64,000 bases of DNA. Source: Silurus meridionalis (lineage: Eukaryota; Chordata; Actinopteri; Siluriformes; Siluridae). Positions 33,440-44,515 of this stretch are shown piece by piece. The translations under genes were made by a program, and so were the position numbers. The stretch is from positions 4,396,792 through 4,460,791 of the forward strand of contig NC_060909.1 of assembly GCF_014805685.1 (NCBI RefSeq), written 5' to 3'. The notes under the pieces are model-generated. The model was not told the origin of the DNA and did no database searches. It was given only the letters and a program-made list of their open reading frames with translations. How positions within the stretch are numbered: position 1 is the first letter of the stretch; the number at the start of each line of letters is the position of its first letter.

Positions 33440-33590
33440 ATTCATGTTAAATCTATATATCCTGCACTTGCTGTTATTGCACTCTGGTTAGACCCAAACT
33501 GCATTTCGTTGCATTGTACTTGTACATGTGTAATGACAATAAAGTTGAATCGAATCTAATCTAATCTAATCTAAAATCTTTAATAAAATA
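33440..33590 (+). mobile_element. LINE 3' tail with (AATCT)n end
   Basis: CACTTGCTGTTATTGCACTC, CATTTCGTTGCATTGTACTT, GTACATGTGTAATGACAATA and AAGTTGAATCGAATCTAATC, ending in repeated TAATC. This is the classic 3' end of fish L2/Rex-type LINEs. It could be the tail of LINE-C, but no copy here joins the two. Confidence 0.7.
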
Positions 33591-34665
33591 AATCTTGAAT
33601 TAAATCTTTAAATTGGCAGTTTGAAGTTTTTTTTATGATAAGGAAGGATTTTTCAATAAAAGTATCATCTGTGCAAATATATCTGCTTGGTCAAAGCAAA
33701 AAATGTTGCTTTTAAACAAAAGGAACATGCATGTCATGAAAATGTTCCAAATTGTTGAAAGGTTACAGAAATACATTGATTCAGGATTTTAAATCAGTTG
33801 AGAATATACATTTTCAACACGTTAACTTGTCCCTTTAGATTTATTTCTCATGCGCGAGCCAGAAGTGGTAACGACAAGGAACCACTACCTGAAATCATAC
33901 ACACACTCGCACAGTCTCAGTCACTCAGCTTCTTATGAAACACACCTATTTTTAACTATACATACACATTAATGTCAGTTATAGAAGAACTTTCATTGAC
34001 AAACTCATCCAAAACTATACCCAATTTTATTTACAGTGTGTCTGTTTTCTTTACCCTTTCACAGTATCCTGTAAAGGTTTCCCGCTAATCACCAGACCCT
34101 TTGCCAGACCTCATTCATGAATTAGTTCTTGAATCATGTAAGCCTACATAACCTGGACTTGCATCTGTCTGCACTTTTATTATATAACTCTCAGTACAGA
34201 CCACAGTACTGTAAAGAACACAATCATGGATTGTTGCACGTCACATGCCCTTGCGTAATATTAAAAAAATTATACTGTACAATAAATGATTCTATTTAAA
34301 TAGCACCTCTTGTGTGTGAATGAGGAAGAAACAACCTTCTGGAGGAAAGCTATGGTGTTTGAAGGTTTAGGATTTATTTCATAGACAAGCATATCAGTAA
34401 TGAACCCACTAACGGATTTATTCACTTCAACAGGATTTCAGTGAAGTCGGTCGATTTCAGTGCAATTTTAAAAGAAGCAGAACCCAGCGAACCGTGTACA
34501 ATGTTTTAAAATCTATATAAATATTAATAATAATATCCATAATATAACAATATATTTCAGGTGATAAAGATCATATTGTGAATATCCAATAAGATATCAG
34601 TTTCTAATTAGTTTATTTTAATATTCTCTTGTATTTATACGAATATGGTTTTACTTTGAATACAC
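33591..34665. other. unannotated stretch
   Basis: About 1 kb, AT-rich, with no confident feature. Confidence 0.3.
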
Positions 34666-34682
34666 AAAAAAAAAAAAAAAAA

Positions 34683-34718
<36 letters not shown>
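34666..34718. repeat. poly(A)/(AAT)n simple repeat
   Basis: About 19 A followed by 11-12 AAT units. Possibly a decayed retroposon tail. Confidence 0.9.
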
Positions 34719-34719
<1 letters not shown>

Positions 34720-36143
34720 GCAATTTAAATAGAGAAAATCTAATATAAATTAAACCTTTTTTGTTTTGTTTTTCACAATTACAACTTTTTAAGTTATATT
34801 CTTCTATTTGTGGTTCTGGAAAAGGAAATATATTGATTTTGGCTGACATAATTCACTTCTTCCACTCTAGTGTAATTTATTATGTATATGATGGACATTG
34901 ATTTGTATATCATAACATGACCTCTAACCTACAGTATACAAGAAAATGAGCTTTACAAAGATATTTTACGAGGTAATTGTGGTGAGGCAAAGCTCAAGCC
35001 TTCTACTGTGATATGTATACTGATGTGATTTATGTAATATATAATTTCAGATTTCTGATTTATTGACACATACGTCATTATACACAGCATAATGTGCAGT
35101 GAAATCTTTTTTATGACTGGTTTGGAAAATTAAATCAAAAATTAAATTATAAATAAAAAAGACAGAGCAATTAAAAACATTCTCAATATAATAGAATAGA
35201 ATAACAATGAAGTAAAATGTGAATGTGTGTACAATATTGCAGCATTGTATATGTTCCTGCATCACTTTTTGAGCTCAATGTCAATGCACTGTTCATGGGT
35301 TTAACCTCCACAAAAGAAGGCGAGGAGGGCAGGACTTTATTAGTCACTAGGAAAGTCCCACTATCAGGAAATGCCACACAATGACCCTTATTCATCACAT
35401 CTGCATAGAAACGAGAGCAGATTTGAGTGCACAAACGAAACTCAGATGACACCATCATAAGTGGTGATTCGAGCGCAATTGAGATTTAAGCACAGCTAAT
35501 CCCTTATTTACATGTCATATGCATAAACTACAGCCCACTTTGCACTCATATCAGTCTCATTGTCATGAAATAAGCCCTGGTTTCAGACAGGTGCTGTGAT
35601 TGGGAAGCAATAAAAAGAAATCATTCAGCAGATGAGTTATGTGAAAATAAGGATGTTTATTTTTTTTTCTATTAGGAATTGTATGGTTCAGTTATGGAGT
35701 ATCTGATGGAAAAAAGAATCTATTGCTTTTTATGAACAGATTCGATGTTGACTTCCTGATGAATAAATTGATTTTTCCTGTCTAACTAAAAAAAATCTTG
35801 AAAATGAACTATTTGTAAGATCTGTATGTGTGTGGCTGCATGTTAACATGTACCAAAAATATAAGAAACATTTAAGATGTGTCTTAAATATGTCTTGAGT
35901 TCAGAATTTTAAAGTAATTCATTATCATAGAAGCTTTATTTATTTGATTTACACTATTTTAGGTTGCTTAATATTAAAGAGTTAGATGTCAAGATTTTGT
36001 GAAGAGGCACTCATTTTGTCATCTGATTTGATTCTTTAAAAAAACCAACACATCTGCTAATTTTTTCCAGCATGATGTTCTTCAGGAAGGTCCAAAGCAG
36101 GGCAGACAACCGTTTGGTTAGTAGGAATAATTTTCAGTGGGTA
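34719..36143. other. unannotated stretch, part with non-coding conserved texture
   Basis: 35045-35130 (TATTGACACATACGTCATTA ... AGTGCAGTGAAATC) resembles a LINE/SINE tail in reverse. 35260-35600 is repeat-free with POU- and Pitx/Otx-like words (TGTCATATGCATAAAC, GCTAATCCC) and an adjoining minus-strand open frame without a known domain. No gene is called. Confidence 0.25.
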
Positions 36144-36600
36144 AGCTTTGTCTTGCTGAGGATGTTGCTCTGCCATGCTATACTGCTGAGGATGTTGCTC
36201 TGTCTTGCTGATTTGTTAAGGATGTTGCTCTGTCACACTAAAATTTTGAGGATGTTGCTCTGCCATGCTATACTGCTGAGGATGTTGCTCTGTCTTGCTG
36301 ATTTGTTGAGGATGTTGCTCTGTCACACTAAACTTTTGAGGATGTTGCTCAGTAACACTAAACTGCTGAGGATGTTGCTCTGTTTCACTGAACTGCTGAT
36401 GGTGTTGCTCTGTCTCATTGAACTGCTGAGGGTGTTGCTTTGTATCACTGAACTGCTAAAGATGTTGCTCTGTCACACTAAACTATTGATGTTGCTCTCT
36501 CTTGCTGAACTTTGATGTTGCTCTGTCTCGCTAAATGTTGATGTCGCTCTGACTTGCTGAACTGCTGAGTATGTGGCTAGGTTTCACCAAACTGCTGCAG
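36144..36600. repeat. 30-bp minisatellite with 90-bp higher-order units
   Basis: About 14 copies of a unit near GAGGATGTTGCTCTGTCACA plus ~10 bp. Copies 1-3 recur almost exactly as copies 4-6, giving a 90-bp higher-order repeat. Later copies shorten to about 21-25 bp. Since 30 is divisible by 3, a plus-strand frame stays open for 147 codons and translates as LLRMLLCH-type repeats. This is probably a by-product and not a protein. Confidence 0.88.
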
Positions 36601-37569
36601 ACTTTCCAATGGATCATAGCTTCTGTAGTTTAGAGTAGGGACTATTTCTGACTTACCTACTAAAAAGCCATAACATTTGTGGATTGTTTGCTTTAAAAAA
36701 TAGTTGATGAGTTGAAATGATTTTCTCTCAATTGTATTTTTAGCAGATAAAAACTAAATTCTACAAACATCAACTGGAAAAACATTGTTTATGAAAACTG
36801 AGCAGGAGCTATAATTTGGTATATTTACATTTGGAAAATTTACAAAGTTAAAGCCTCTCAGAAAGCCTCTTACAGAGACACATCAGATTTGTGATCTCAA
36901 GCAATTTTAACCAGGTAAGCATTGAAACATTTCAATCTGCCACGTATAGCAATAATCTATTGCTGTCCTTTCTAGAAAATGTCAGTGTCACTGAGAGAAT
37001 CATAGGCCTATTTGTTTGTTTTCATGCATGAGTGTGTTGGGTCAATAGAGAGAAGCAGTGTTCAGACATGTATGAGATTATCAAAGCTCCTCTAGCTCTG
37101 AATGAGTTGTGGTATTGCTTTGATTGTGTTTTGTGATGTGTTACACATAGCAGTGTGCATGTGTCTTAACGAATCATACTGTGCCATAAAGTATATGAGA
37201 CAAGTAATGGCTTCCTCTTCCTGTGATGCTGGTCTGAGGTACTGTATATGACAATGGTTTTTATTGACTAGCCTGTATATGTATGGCAGTGTAGGCCGCA
37301 GTGTGTAGACATAGAGACTTTGTAGACAGGTGTTTTGTTGGAGGATAGAGCTCAATTTATTCTGCACCAGTGTGTTTGGGAGTATTTTTGAAACCTAAAG
37401 GCAGTCAGCATTTCAAGGCTTTCACCTTTGAGTGTATGTGTTGCACAAAAACTTATAAAAATAGTCAATTAGCCCCAAGAACGGTTTCACACTCTTATTG
37501 GTGTCTCAGCAAGTGCAGACACTACCAAACTATCCAGTCTGAGGCAGGAAGTACAACTATCGCGGTAAA
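36601..37569. other. unannotated stretch
   Basis: No recognisable repeat family or coding frame. Confidence 0.3.
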
Positions 37570-37835
37570 AAAAAGACTCGTTGGATTTCATTTCCCATGG
37601 CACCATGTTGTATTATTTCTGCTCCTGATTCCCTGTCATAGATACTTTGCACATGTTTTAAACCCCACTTGGACCTACACTCGCCGTCTCTCATTTGACT
37701 TTTTATAGTTGTTGTCATTATTGTTAATGTACTTAGGGATTTTGTTTCCATGTTTTTGGGAGTTTTACATCTGCAATTGTATCTTCCTGCACTTATACTA
37801 ATTTTAAATAAATTCATCTGTTTTAACCCACAGTT
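37570..37835 (+). mobile_element. possible LTR/retroelement 3' terminal fragment
   Basis: ATTTCCCATGGCACCATGTT, TTTCTGCTCCTGATTCCCTG, AACCCCACTTGGACCTACAC and a closing TAAATAAATTCATCTG tract resemble the polyadenylation-side sequence of a dispersed fish retroelement. There is no paired LTR in the window. Confidence 0.35.
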
Positions 37836-38647
37836 ATTAATATAGCTCATATAGGGACACGGATATGAACGTAATTCCCTCGCCAGTCATTTAGTCAATC
37901 TCTTTCAGGATTCTGAACTTGGAAGATTATTCAGAAAGGGCACTGAAGAATAAGAGTAGGTGAGAGCAATTTCTGGCTGAATAATCAGTTACTTTCACTT
38001 AATCAAGAAATACATTTCATTTATTTATTACAAAGAAAAGTCTCGAAGGTTGTTCTTCCTAGAGATTGGTATAGAGGTTGAGTTCTTCCCTAATTCAAGT
38101 CATCATGCTGTGTAACCACAATGCCACAATAGCCCACACACCTTTCTACACTGTAGCAGGACCCATGTGGACCCATTCACAATGATATTGCAGAATACAG
38201 TCCTAAACCCTGGTCAACATTATATTTTTGGCCCCTGAATTTAACCACCAGCGAATATTTGTGAATATCCCCAATGCACCCATTTTATCTTCAGCAATTG
38301 TGCATTGTTTCCCAGTGACTCTTATTGAACTAAGCTTTAGTGGATTAAGGTGTGTGTGCATACAGTATATGAAGATTCACAACGCAGTGTGTGAGAGTAG
38401 TGTGTGCAGGCTTCACCAGCTTATTAACTTTACTCTGTCTCCTAACACCTACTGAAAACACTCACAGAACCATCAAATATTACCTTTCAATTCAGCCCAA
38501 CTCTGCATTTTCATAACTGAATACATGGCCCTGCCCCTTTTACAACAGATAGGATTTGTTTAGTCATTCTATACATTTTTAAGTGATAGCATAATACAAT
38601 GCTTAATTATACTCCAAAATACCAGTATGTCTTCATCTGCAGGGAAA
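37836..38647. other. unannotated stretch
   Basis: No confident feature. Confidence 0.3.
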
Positions 38648-39312
38648 CATGTGGTGAAGAGGTGTAAGGAATACCTCAAATTCATACTTGAGTTAAAGTA
38701 TAGATACCTTGCAGCAAAACTTACTCCATTAGTTTAAAATCCCCAATTCAAATATGACTTGAGTAAAAATCATAGAGTATCTGGTTTTAACAGTATTTAA
38801 GTATTTGACTTCTATTGAACGTAGGTTTTAAGATGCACTAGTCTAAAGACACGTTAGTAAAAAGCAAAACCAGTTGATTTGTGAGGTTTTATTTCCTGAA
38901 ATACAAATCAAACCATCAACACAACAGCCTCTTCACTATGCCAGAATGAAACAAAGATCAAACAAGTCAGACAAAAAAAAAAAGTAATATAGCAATCTTT
39001 CAAAAAGGTATTTTCGTTTAACAAATAAAATTACAGCATCATGTCACAAAGTGGAAGAACCATTAATATTCAGTGGATAAAAACATTAATATTAAGTGCT
39101 AACTGACTGACTGCAAAATGTAACTAGTAACTTTTATTGTCATTAAAAATATAGTTTCGTTTACTATTATATAGAGTAAAAAGACACATATTTAATCATA
39201 AATGTAGCAAGTAAAAGCTGCCTAAATCTTTAATCATGATAACAACTAGAAAGTAGCCAAAAATTGCATAAGTACAGTAACGAAGTACATTTCTCAAATA
39301 CTTTACGCTGGT
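38648..39312. mobile_element. hAT-like AAGTAC family, full-length non-autonomous copy
   Basis: The left end is GTGGTGAAGAGGTGTAAGGA followed by CATACTTGAGTTAAAGTATAG. The right end is GCATAAGTACAGTAACGAAG followed by TACATTTCTCAAATACTTTA. The ends are roughly inverted AGTAC-rich segments. About 660 bp, no coding sequence. Related pieces lie at 1366, 28353 and 56937-58630. Confidence 0.65.
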
Positions 39313-39879
39313 GTAATGCACAAAATGGCACCATGCGGAAAAGTTTGTCATATACAGGTTGATTCAAATTGAATACATTTGAATGTAACAGGAAATAGGA
39401 CAAAGCCACTGAACACATAGCGTCATTTTCTAATACGGTATGGGCAAACTCAGAAGCTCATGTCACGGCCTTAAAATCGGAATCTGTTATAGAAACGTAT
39501 AGAAAATCTGTCAATTATTCTATTAAGGCCATATCTTTACAAATTCCAACAGAGATGTTTGAATATATTACAATTTCAACCTTGAAAGGATGGATGCACT
39601 AGTTTTACTCTTTAGCACTGCAACATGAATATATACTGCACACCATTATCCTGTTTCACCTTAAGCAAGTTCTGAATGTGAATAGATTTTTTCACATGTT
39701 CCTGCCAAGTAATTAACTGGAGGCCACAGATTACAAATGATAAGCTACAGCATTTGTGTTGTGGCCTCAAGTAAAATCTGTCGACACAATACAACTAATT
39801 AATTCTTGGTTATAAGATACTTTGTTTGTGGCATCAATATATGAACAAAATAAAACAACCACAACACCATATAAAGGTG
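39313..39879. other. unannotated stretch
   Basis: No gene or clear repeat. Confidence 0.3.
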
Positions 39880-40102
39880 TTTTGTCAAATGTACCTTAGG
39901 GCACTGTGAACTACTTTCTTCACATGTCCAAGTTATGTTAGGAAGCTGGGGTAGGAGTGCAGGGCCAGCCATGATACAGTGCTGCTGGATCACAGAGGGC
40001 ATGCTCAAGGGCCAGGAGTGGCAACTTGGCAACACTGGGGCTTCGACCCCTGACCTTCCGATCAGTAACCCATAGCCTTAACCACTGAGCTACCACTTCC
40101 CT
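39880..40102 (-). mobile_element. tRNA-derived SINE, minus strand (head-to-head pair)
   Basis: Read on the minus strand: GAAGTGGTAGCTCAGTGGTT (A-box head), GGGTTACTGATCGGAAGGTC, AGGGGTCGAAGCCCC (B-box region), body, then the tail side. Its tRNA-like head meets the head of the next copy directly at 40102/40103. Confidence 0.78.
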
Positions 40103-40285
40103 GGCTCTGGGGTTACTGATTAGAAGGTCAGGGGTTCAAGCCCCAGTATCACTAAGCTGCCAGTCTTGGGCTCTTGTGCTCTATGGGTGCTGTATAATGG
40201 CTAATCCCAGCTTCCTAACATCTATGGGATATGCGAACAAAGGATTTCACTATGCTGTAATGTACTGTGACAAGTAAAAAAAAAA
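40103..40285 (+). mobile_element. tRNA-derived SINE, plus strand (head-to-head pair)
   Basis: Starts GGCTCTGGGGTTACTGATTA, so the first ~20 bases of the tRNA head are missing. Then AAGGTCAGGGGTTCAAGCCC (B-box), GGTGCTGTATAATGGCTAAT and the tail TATGCTGTAATGTACTGTGA ending in poly-A. With the previous copy it forms a ~180-bp imperfect palindrome. Confidence 0.78.
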
Positions 40286-40422
40286 GCCCCCTTACCCAAG
40301 CACCAGGTCCTGACCCAATATAAGGCTGTGGAAGAGATGCTACTGGGTCCCAAGGACATGTCATCATGCATTTGGCCCTTTAAAAGCCATATATTCACTG
40401 ACTAGGAATAACTTTATAGTCA

Positions 40423-40682
40423 TTGGTCAGGCATAGCATTATGACCACGTACCTAATATTGTGGTGTTTCCTCTTTTGCTGCCAAAGCAGTCCTGACCTC
40501 GCTCGAATCCTTATGCTTGCTCTTTTTTCCTGTTTCAAAAACATTAACTTTGAAAATAAAATGTTGCTGGATAATATATTTCACCCTCTATTAGGTGCCA
40601 TGATGAAGATAGAGATAATCAGTGTTATTTACGTCACCAGTCAAAATGTTAAAATGTCATTATGTTATGCCTGATCAGTGTG
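40423..40682 (+). mobile_element. Tc1-like MITE (GGCATAACATTATGACC ends)
   Basis: The left end is GGTCAGGCATAGCATTATGA followed by CCACGTACCTAATATTGTGG and TTTGCTGCCAAAGCAG. The right end is TCATTATGTTATGCCTGATC. The same family gives the C-terminal relic at 59212-59397 and the antisense relic at 44080-44515. Confidence 0.65.
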
Positions 40683-41189
40683 TGTGTGTGATATATATAT
40701 ATATAAAACTGAAAATAGAAGAGTGTTATGTCTTGGCAATTGGGAAAATCTGTAACAACACCTTATGGGAGAGTGAAATGTGCCTTGCTCCATATTTTTT
40801 TTATTGTCTTTTTTAATTTCCTCCCAAGCTTGGAATCAGCAACGGAAATCAATGTCATATTTTGCACAATAGACCCCTATTATTTCTTTACCGTTCCTTT
40901 GTGAAGAACCGTAATCCATAATTCCCTGGACACTCTAGAGAGGGGTTGAGGTGTTGCGTTTAGCTGTTCCCAGATAGTCACCAGGATATAACAAATTTTA
41001 CAAAGCTGGAATAAATGTGGAGTTATTCTAAGGGAAATGTTTTATACAGGGCTTTTAACAATTTCTTTTCTGGGACCTTGTATATGCAAATGTGGCTGGG
41101 ATAAACATATCGCAGACAGTGATTAGGAGAATGACTAAAAAAGCTGTTGAATATTTGTGAATCATCATGAGCTAAAAAAGGTAAATATA
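40683..41189. other. unique sequence with an octamer motif
   Basis: After a short TA run (40691-40704) the sequence is repeat-free. ATGCAAAT, the POU octamer, occurs exactly at 41084-41091, near TGGCTGGGATAAAC. The texture suits a non-coding regulatory element, but there is no direct proof. Confidence 0.25.
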
Positions 41190-41489
41190 TGGTGGCCGAG
41201 AAGTGCAAAACATATTAACAAATCAGAAATAAATTTACAAATTAGAAAACACTAACAAATCTGAAAACAAAATTACAAATGCAAAAACACAACGACAATT
41301 CAGACAAAGGTACGTAGTGTTTGTGAATGCAACACTTACAGATTATTGGACGAGACACCTGTCATTCAAGATATACAGGAAGTATGAAATCTTATAACTT
41401 TTTTTTTTTAAATTTTAATTAGTGCATTAGTTTAAATATAAGAAAATAACAGAAGTAAACAGAAGCAAGGAGAAAATGGAATTAATTCA

Positions 41490-42000
41490 AAGCTACTTCG
41501 AGGAAGGACATTTATGAACAATAACAAAGACGACTTTCTTGTAAATAATATACTTCTGATGGGAAGATTTTATTTACACAAATCGAAATACTTGAAAGTG
41601 AAACCAACGTTTTTTGCATTTTATAATGAGTTTATTTCTTTCACAAAAGCCCTTAAAGTGATTAAAAAGAAAAATGCAATGAATCTTTTGTCCTTTCTAG
41701 AAAAATGATTTACAGAATAAACCATAGCCCTGTTTATTTTTATCATATTTTTATTTAACTTTATTATTATTATACATTTTATTAAAAAACAAACAACAAA
41801 ATAAAAAACAACATGCAATATTACCTGAAATACATGCGTAACTAATTACTAGTGGTCTTTTTTTTCCTTATTTGTATTTATACATTGTGTTGTGTATATA
41901 CTGTAAACTATAGTATGTGTCTATTCTTTATATATTTGCATTATTCTTTTTCTTTCCACTGTGGGATGAATAAAGGTATATCTTATCTTATTTATCTATT
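41490..42000 (+). pseudogene. L1-type LINE ORF2 C-terminus and 3' end
   Basis: A plus-strand frame contains DDFLVNNILLMGRFYLHKSK, YLKVKPTFFAFYNEFISFTK and ALKVIKKKNAMNLLSF, ending at 41708. 'ILLxGRFxxHKxKxxxxKPxFxxF' is the C-terminal pattern of fish L1/Tx1-clade ORF2. The 3' UTR runs to CACTGTGGGATGAATAAAGG and a TATCTTATCTTATTTATC tail. A severely 5'-truncated copy, inserted within the fold-back element. Confidence 0.7.
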
Positions 42001-42051
42001 TTTTTTCCCTCTTTCCCCTAAATATGTGTATATATTTGTATTTTCATGGAC

Positions 42052-42277
42052 GGGTCCCTGGTGGTCTAGTGGTTAGGATACGGCGCTCTCACCGATGCGG
42101 ACCGGGTTCGATCCCCGGTCAGGAAACCAACCCCAGCCACGCTCAGTGCCGGTCCCAAGCCTGGATAAATGGGGAGTGTTGCGTTAGGAAGGGCATCCAG
42201 CATAAAAACATGTGCTAAATCAAACATGCGGAGGATCCGCTGTGGCGACCCCTAACGGGAGAACCCGAAAGAAAGTT
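42052..42277 (+). mobile_element. tRNA-Glu-derived SINE with clear target-site duplication
   Basis: Flanked by ATTTGTATTTTCATGGAC (42034-42051) and the same 18 bp with one change (42278-42295). The head, 42055-42125, is almost a whole tRNA-Glu(CTC): TCCCTGGTGGTCTAGTGGTT, AGGATACGGCGCTCTCACCG and the B box GGTTCGATCCC at 42105. The body GCGTTAGGAAGGGCATCCAG and the 3' end GATCCGCTGTGGCGACCCCT and CCGAAAGAAAG match both ends of the LINE-derived element at 62050-62631. It is a retroposed SINE and not a tRNA gene. Confidence 0.92.
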
Positions 42278-42550
42278 ATTTGTATTTTCACGGACCTGTT
42301 GTGTAATGTAAATTGTTCTTGTTAATGCCATGTTGTCTGTATATTGCTAATTGCTTAATATAAATAAATAAATAATACTGTTGTACTTCCTGTATATCTT
42401 GAATGACAGGTGTCTTGTCCAATGATCGGTAAGTTTTCCATTCACAAACTATACCTACCTTTTCCGGTCTGTCTGAATTGTTGTTGTGTTTTAGCATTTG
42501 TTAATTTGTTTTCTGATTTGTTAATGTGTTTTGCACTTCTCAGCCACCGT

Positions 42551-43895
42551 ATAAATGTGCTCTTTGTAAACGTTTTGCAAATCCAGGACAACACACAGGT
42601 CTCTTCAACAAAAAAAACCAAATGGTGGAACAGAAGATCTCAGGAGTGCATTTATTTCATTCCTGCTGTAATTTCCTGACCACTTAGTTGTTGTTAAGAG
42701 AATTATAAACTTTATATATTTCCATATTGAGCTTGGCCCCCTTTTTTCTCAGCAGTATACCTGTACTCTATATAGTCCTTGGGTTTGTCCTATCTTGGTA
42801 TTTCTTGCACAGCTCGTAGTCTTGTGTAACACTGTAACACTTATGGCTCTTTTAACATCTATATATTTGAAGTCTGGTGTGTTTAAAAAACTTAATCCTT
42901 TTGTTTTCTAAAATTGCAAGTCCAGCAATGACTCTTGTCATAACAGCAGCATTTAATCTTTCAAAAATTTGAATTCTGAACAGCTTTGGAGTGTATGAGA
43001 CACTTTGTGGTCATTAACAAAATAAGCAAAATAAGCAAAAAAAAAAAAAAAAGCAAACAAGCCTGTAAGAATTACCCTCGACTGCAGAAAATTTGGGGCA
43101 AGAGGTCCCATGCTACAAGAAATGCCAGCTTGGAGGACAAATGCCCCAAAACCTCATCCCTACCCTTCAAAAATATAAATATATAAATAAATAACTGTAT
43201 ATTCATACAATATTCATAGGAAATATGCAAATCTACCCACATTAACTCTTTTAACCCCTCCATTGGAATGAAATACTCAGAAGGAACCAAGAAACCTTAA
43301 AATTATCTTTTGGATGCTTCATACTAATGAATGATTTTTTTTCCCCTTTGGTTTGGGAACACTATCTTTTCAAGATCACACTTTCCTTTTCCTCCACAGG
43401 GCTAGTAAAAATGATAAACAGGCTGAATTAATCAACAACTTTAATTGCAAGTTATCTCAGCTATGCTCTGCATGGGTGTAATTAACTACTTATTTGAACA
43501 AATTTTTCTCCTGAAAGAGATGATTTACTTAATTGGGATTATATTTAAGGCATGTGTGGTACTTCAGTTAAAAAAATAAAATAAAACGATAAGAAAGTTG
43601 CTATTGCCAATTACAGATTTAAGAGATACGAGTGCAGCGTTTAATGGTTATGTAAATGGAAATATAACACTTAAAAGAACATCTAAAATGCGATTCATCA
43701 AAGGAAGCCTGTGGGGTAAGTGACTCAATTTCCTCCACCTCGTTCAAGATCATTTGTACACTTGTTTATTCTCTGAAGGAAAAAAAGGAAAAAAGCTTTA
43801 GTGTTAAGTTTTGTGGTAGAAGACAAACAAATAGTGATTTTAGAAACTGCATCTACTGAAAGATTTTGACAATGAAATACACTTTTCAATGCTTT
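42551..43895. other. unannotated stretch
   Basis: No gene. A poly-A run lies at 43038-43053. 43340-43720 is repeat-free, TAATTAACT/TTAATTGCAAG-rich and may be conserved non-coding sequence by texture only. Confidence 0.25.
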
Positions 43896-44060
43896 TAATG
43901 GCTTTTCACATTTAGTCCACATTTGCTATTATAATAAACTCTATAATTCTGGCAAGGTTTTCCACTAGATTGCTCACAAAAGCTTTAGTCAGGTTACAGC
44001 AGGCCACTCAAGATCTTCCACTCATCCATATCATCCTGGAGCTCTCACAGTGTATGTGAC
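43896..44060 (-). mobile_element. Tc1-like relic (family T) fragment
   Basis: ACATTTAGTCCACATTTGCT, ATTCTGGCAAGGTTTTCCAC, TAGATTG and GGCCACTCAAGATCTTCCAC follow the order of family T. A deletion removes the middle. Confidence 0.6.
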
Positions 44061-44079
44061 GTAAAAATGTGACGTGAAA

Positions 44080-44515
44080 ATTATTGACCTTTTAGCCATT
44101 TATGTAAGATGGATCTTGTTTGTCCCACACATCCAATCGAATTGAGATCTGCAGAATTGGGAGTCCAATAATTTTACGTGAAATTACACAAACGTGACAA
44201 AAATGTCACGTTTCTCAAGCCACTTCTGCGTAATCTCTACAGTGTGAATGTGTAGGAAGTATTATCATACTGAAAGAGCGCACTGCCTTTAGGGAATTTC
44301 GTTGCGTGAATAGAGTGTATATGGTCTGTTTAGGTCGGTGTTACTTGTCAAATTAAAATCCACAACAATGGCAAGATCCAAGTATTTTTAGAAGCACATT
44401 GCCCAGAGCATCACACTGCCCCCACCAGCTTGCCTTCTATCCATAGGGCATTATGATGCCATTTCTTCTCAGGTAAGTGACATACACTGATTATGGCTGA
44501 TCAGTGTAACAGGTA
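44080..44515 (-). mobile_element. Tc1-like relic (GGCATAACATTATGACC family), transposase fragment
   Basis: On the minus strand GGGGGCAGTGTGATGCTCTG decodes as GGSVMLW, the conserved block before the second catalytic Asp. GAAATTCCCTAAAGGCAGTG and CTTTCAGTATGATAATAC correspond to the region leading to QHDNA. It is strongly decayed, ending near GGCTGATCAGTGTAAC. Confidence 0.5.

Larger units (their letters stand above)
41190..42550. mobile_element. long-TIR fold-back element, copy 2 (with nested insertions)
   Basis: The left arm is GGTGGCCGAGAAGTGCAAAA and CATATTAACAAATCAGAAA, continuing through ACACCTGTCATTCAAGATAT and ACAGGAAGTATGAAATC. The right arm is the inverse, from ACTTCCTGTATATCTTGAAT to GTGTTTTGCACTTCTCAGCC and ACCG. 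Arms are ~190 bp and very similar. The flanks are TATA-like. The interior holds an L1 3' end and a tRNA-Glu SINE, so its 1.36-kb length is mostly later insertions. Confidence 0.82.

Noticed and set aside
35183..35458. 91-codon minus-strand frame as a host exon
   Set aside because: No recognisable domain or splice context; it ends in low-complexity sequence next to a retroposon-like tail.
36072..36515. Leucine-rich repeat protein of 147 residues
   Set aside because: The frame is an arithmetic consequence of a 30-bp minisatellite; there is no signal for splicing, start context or family similarity.
42055..42125. A tRNA-Glu(CTC) gene
   Set aside because: The sequence is the head of a retroposed SINE with an 18-bp target duplication and a LINE-derived body, not a free tRNA gene.
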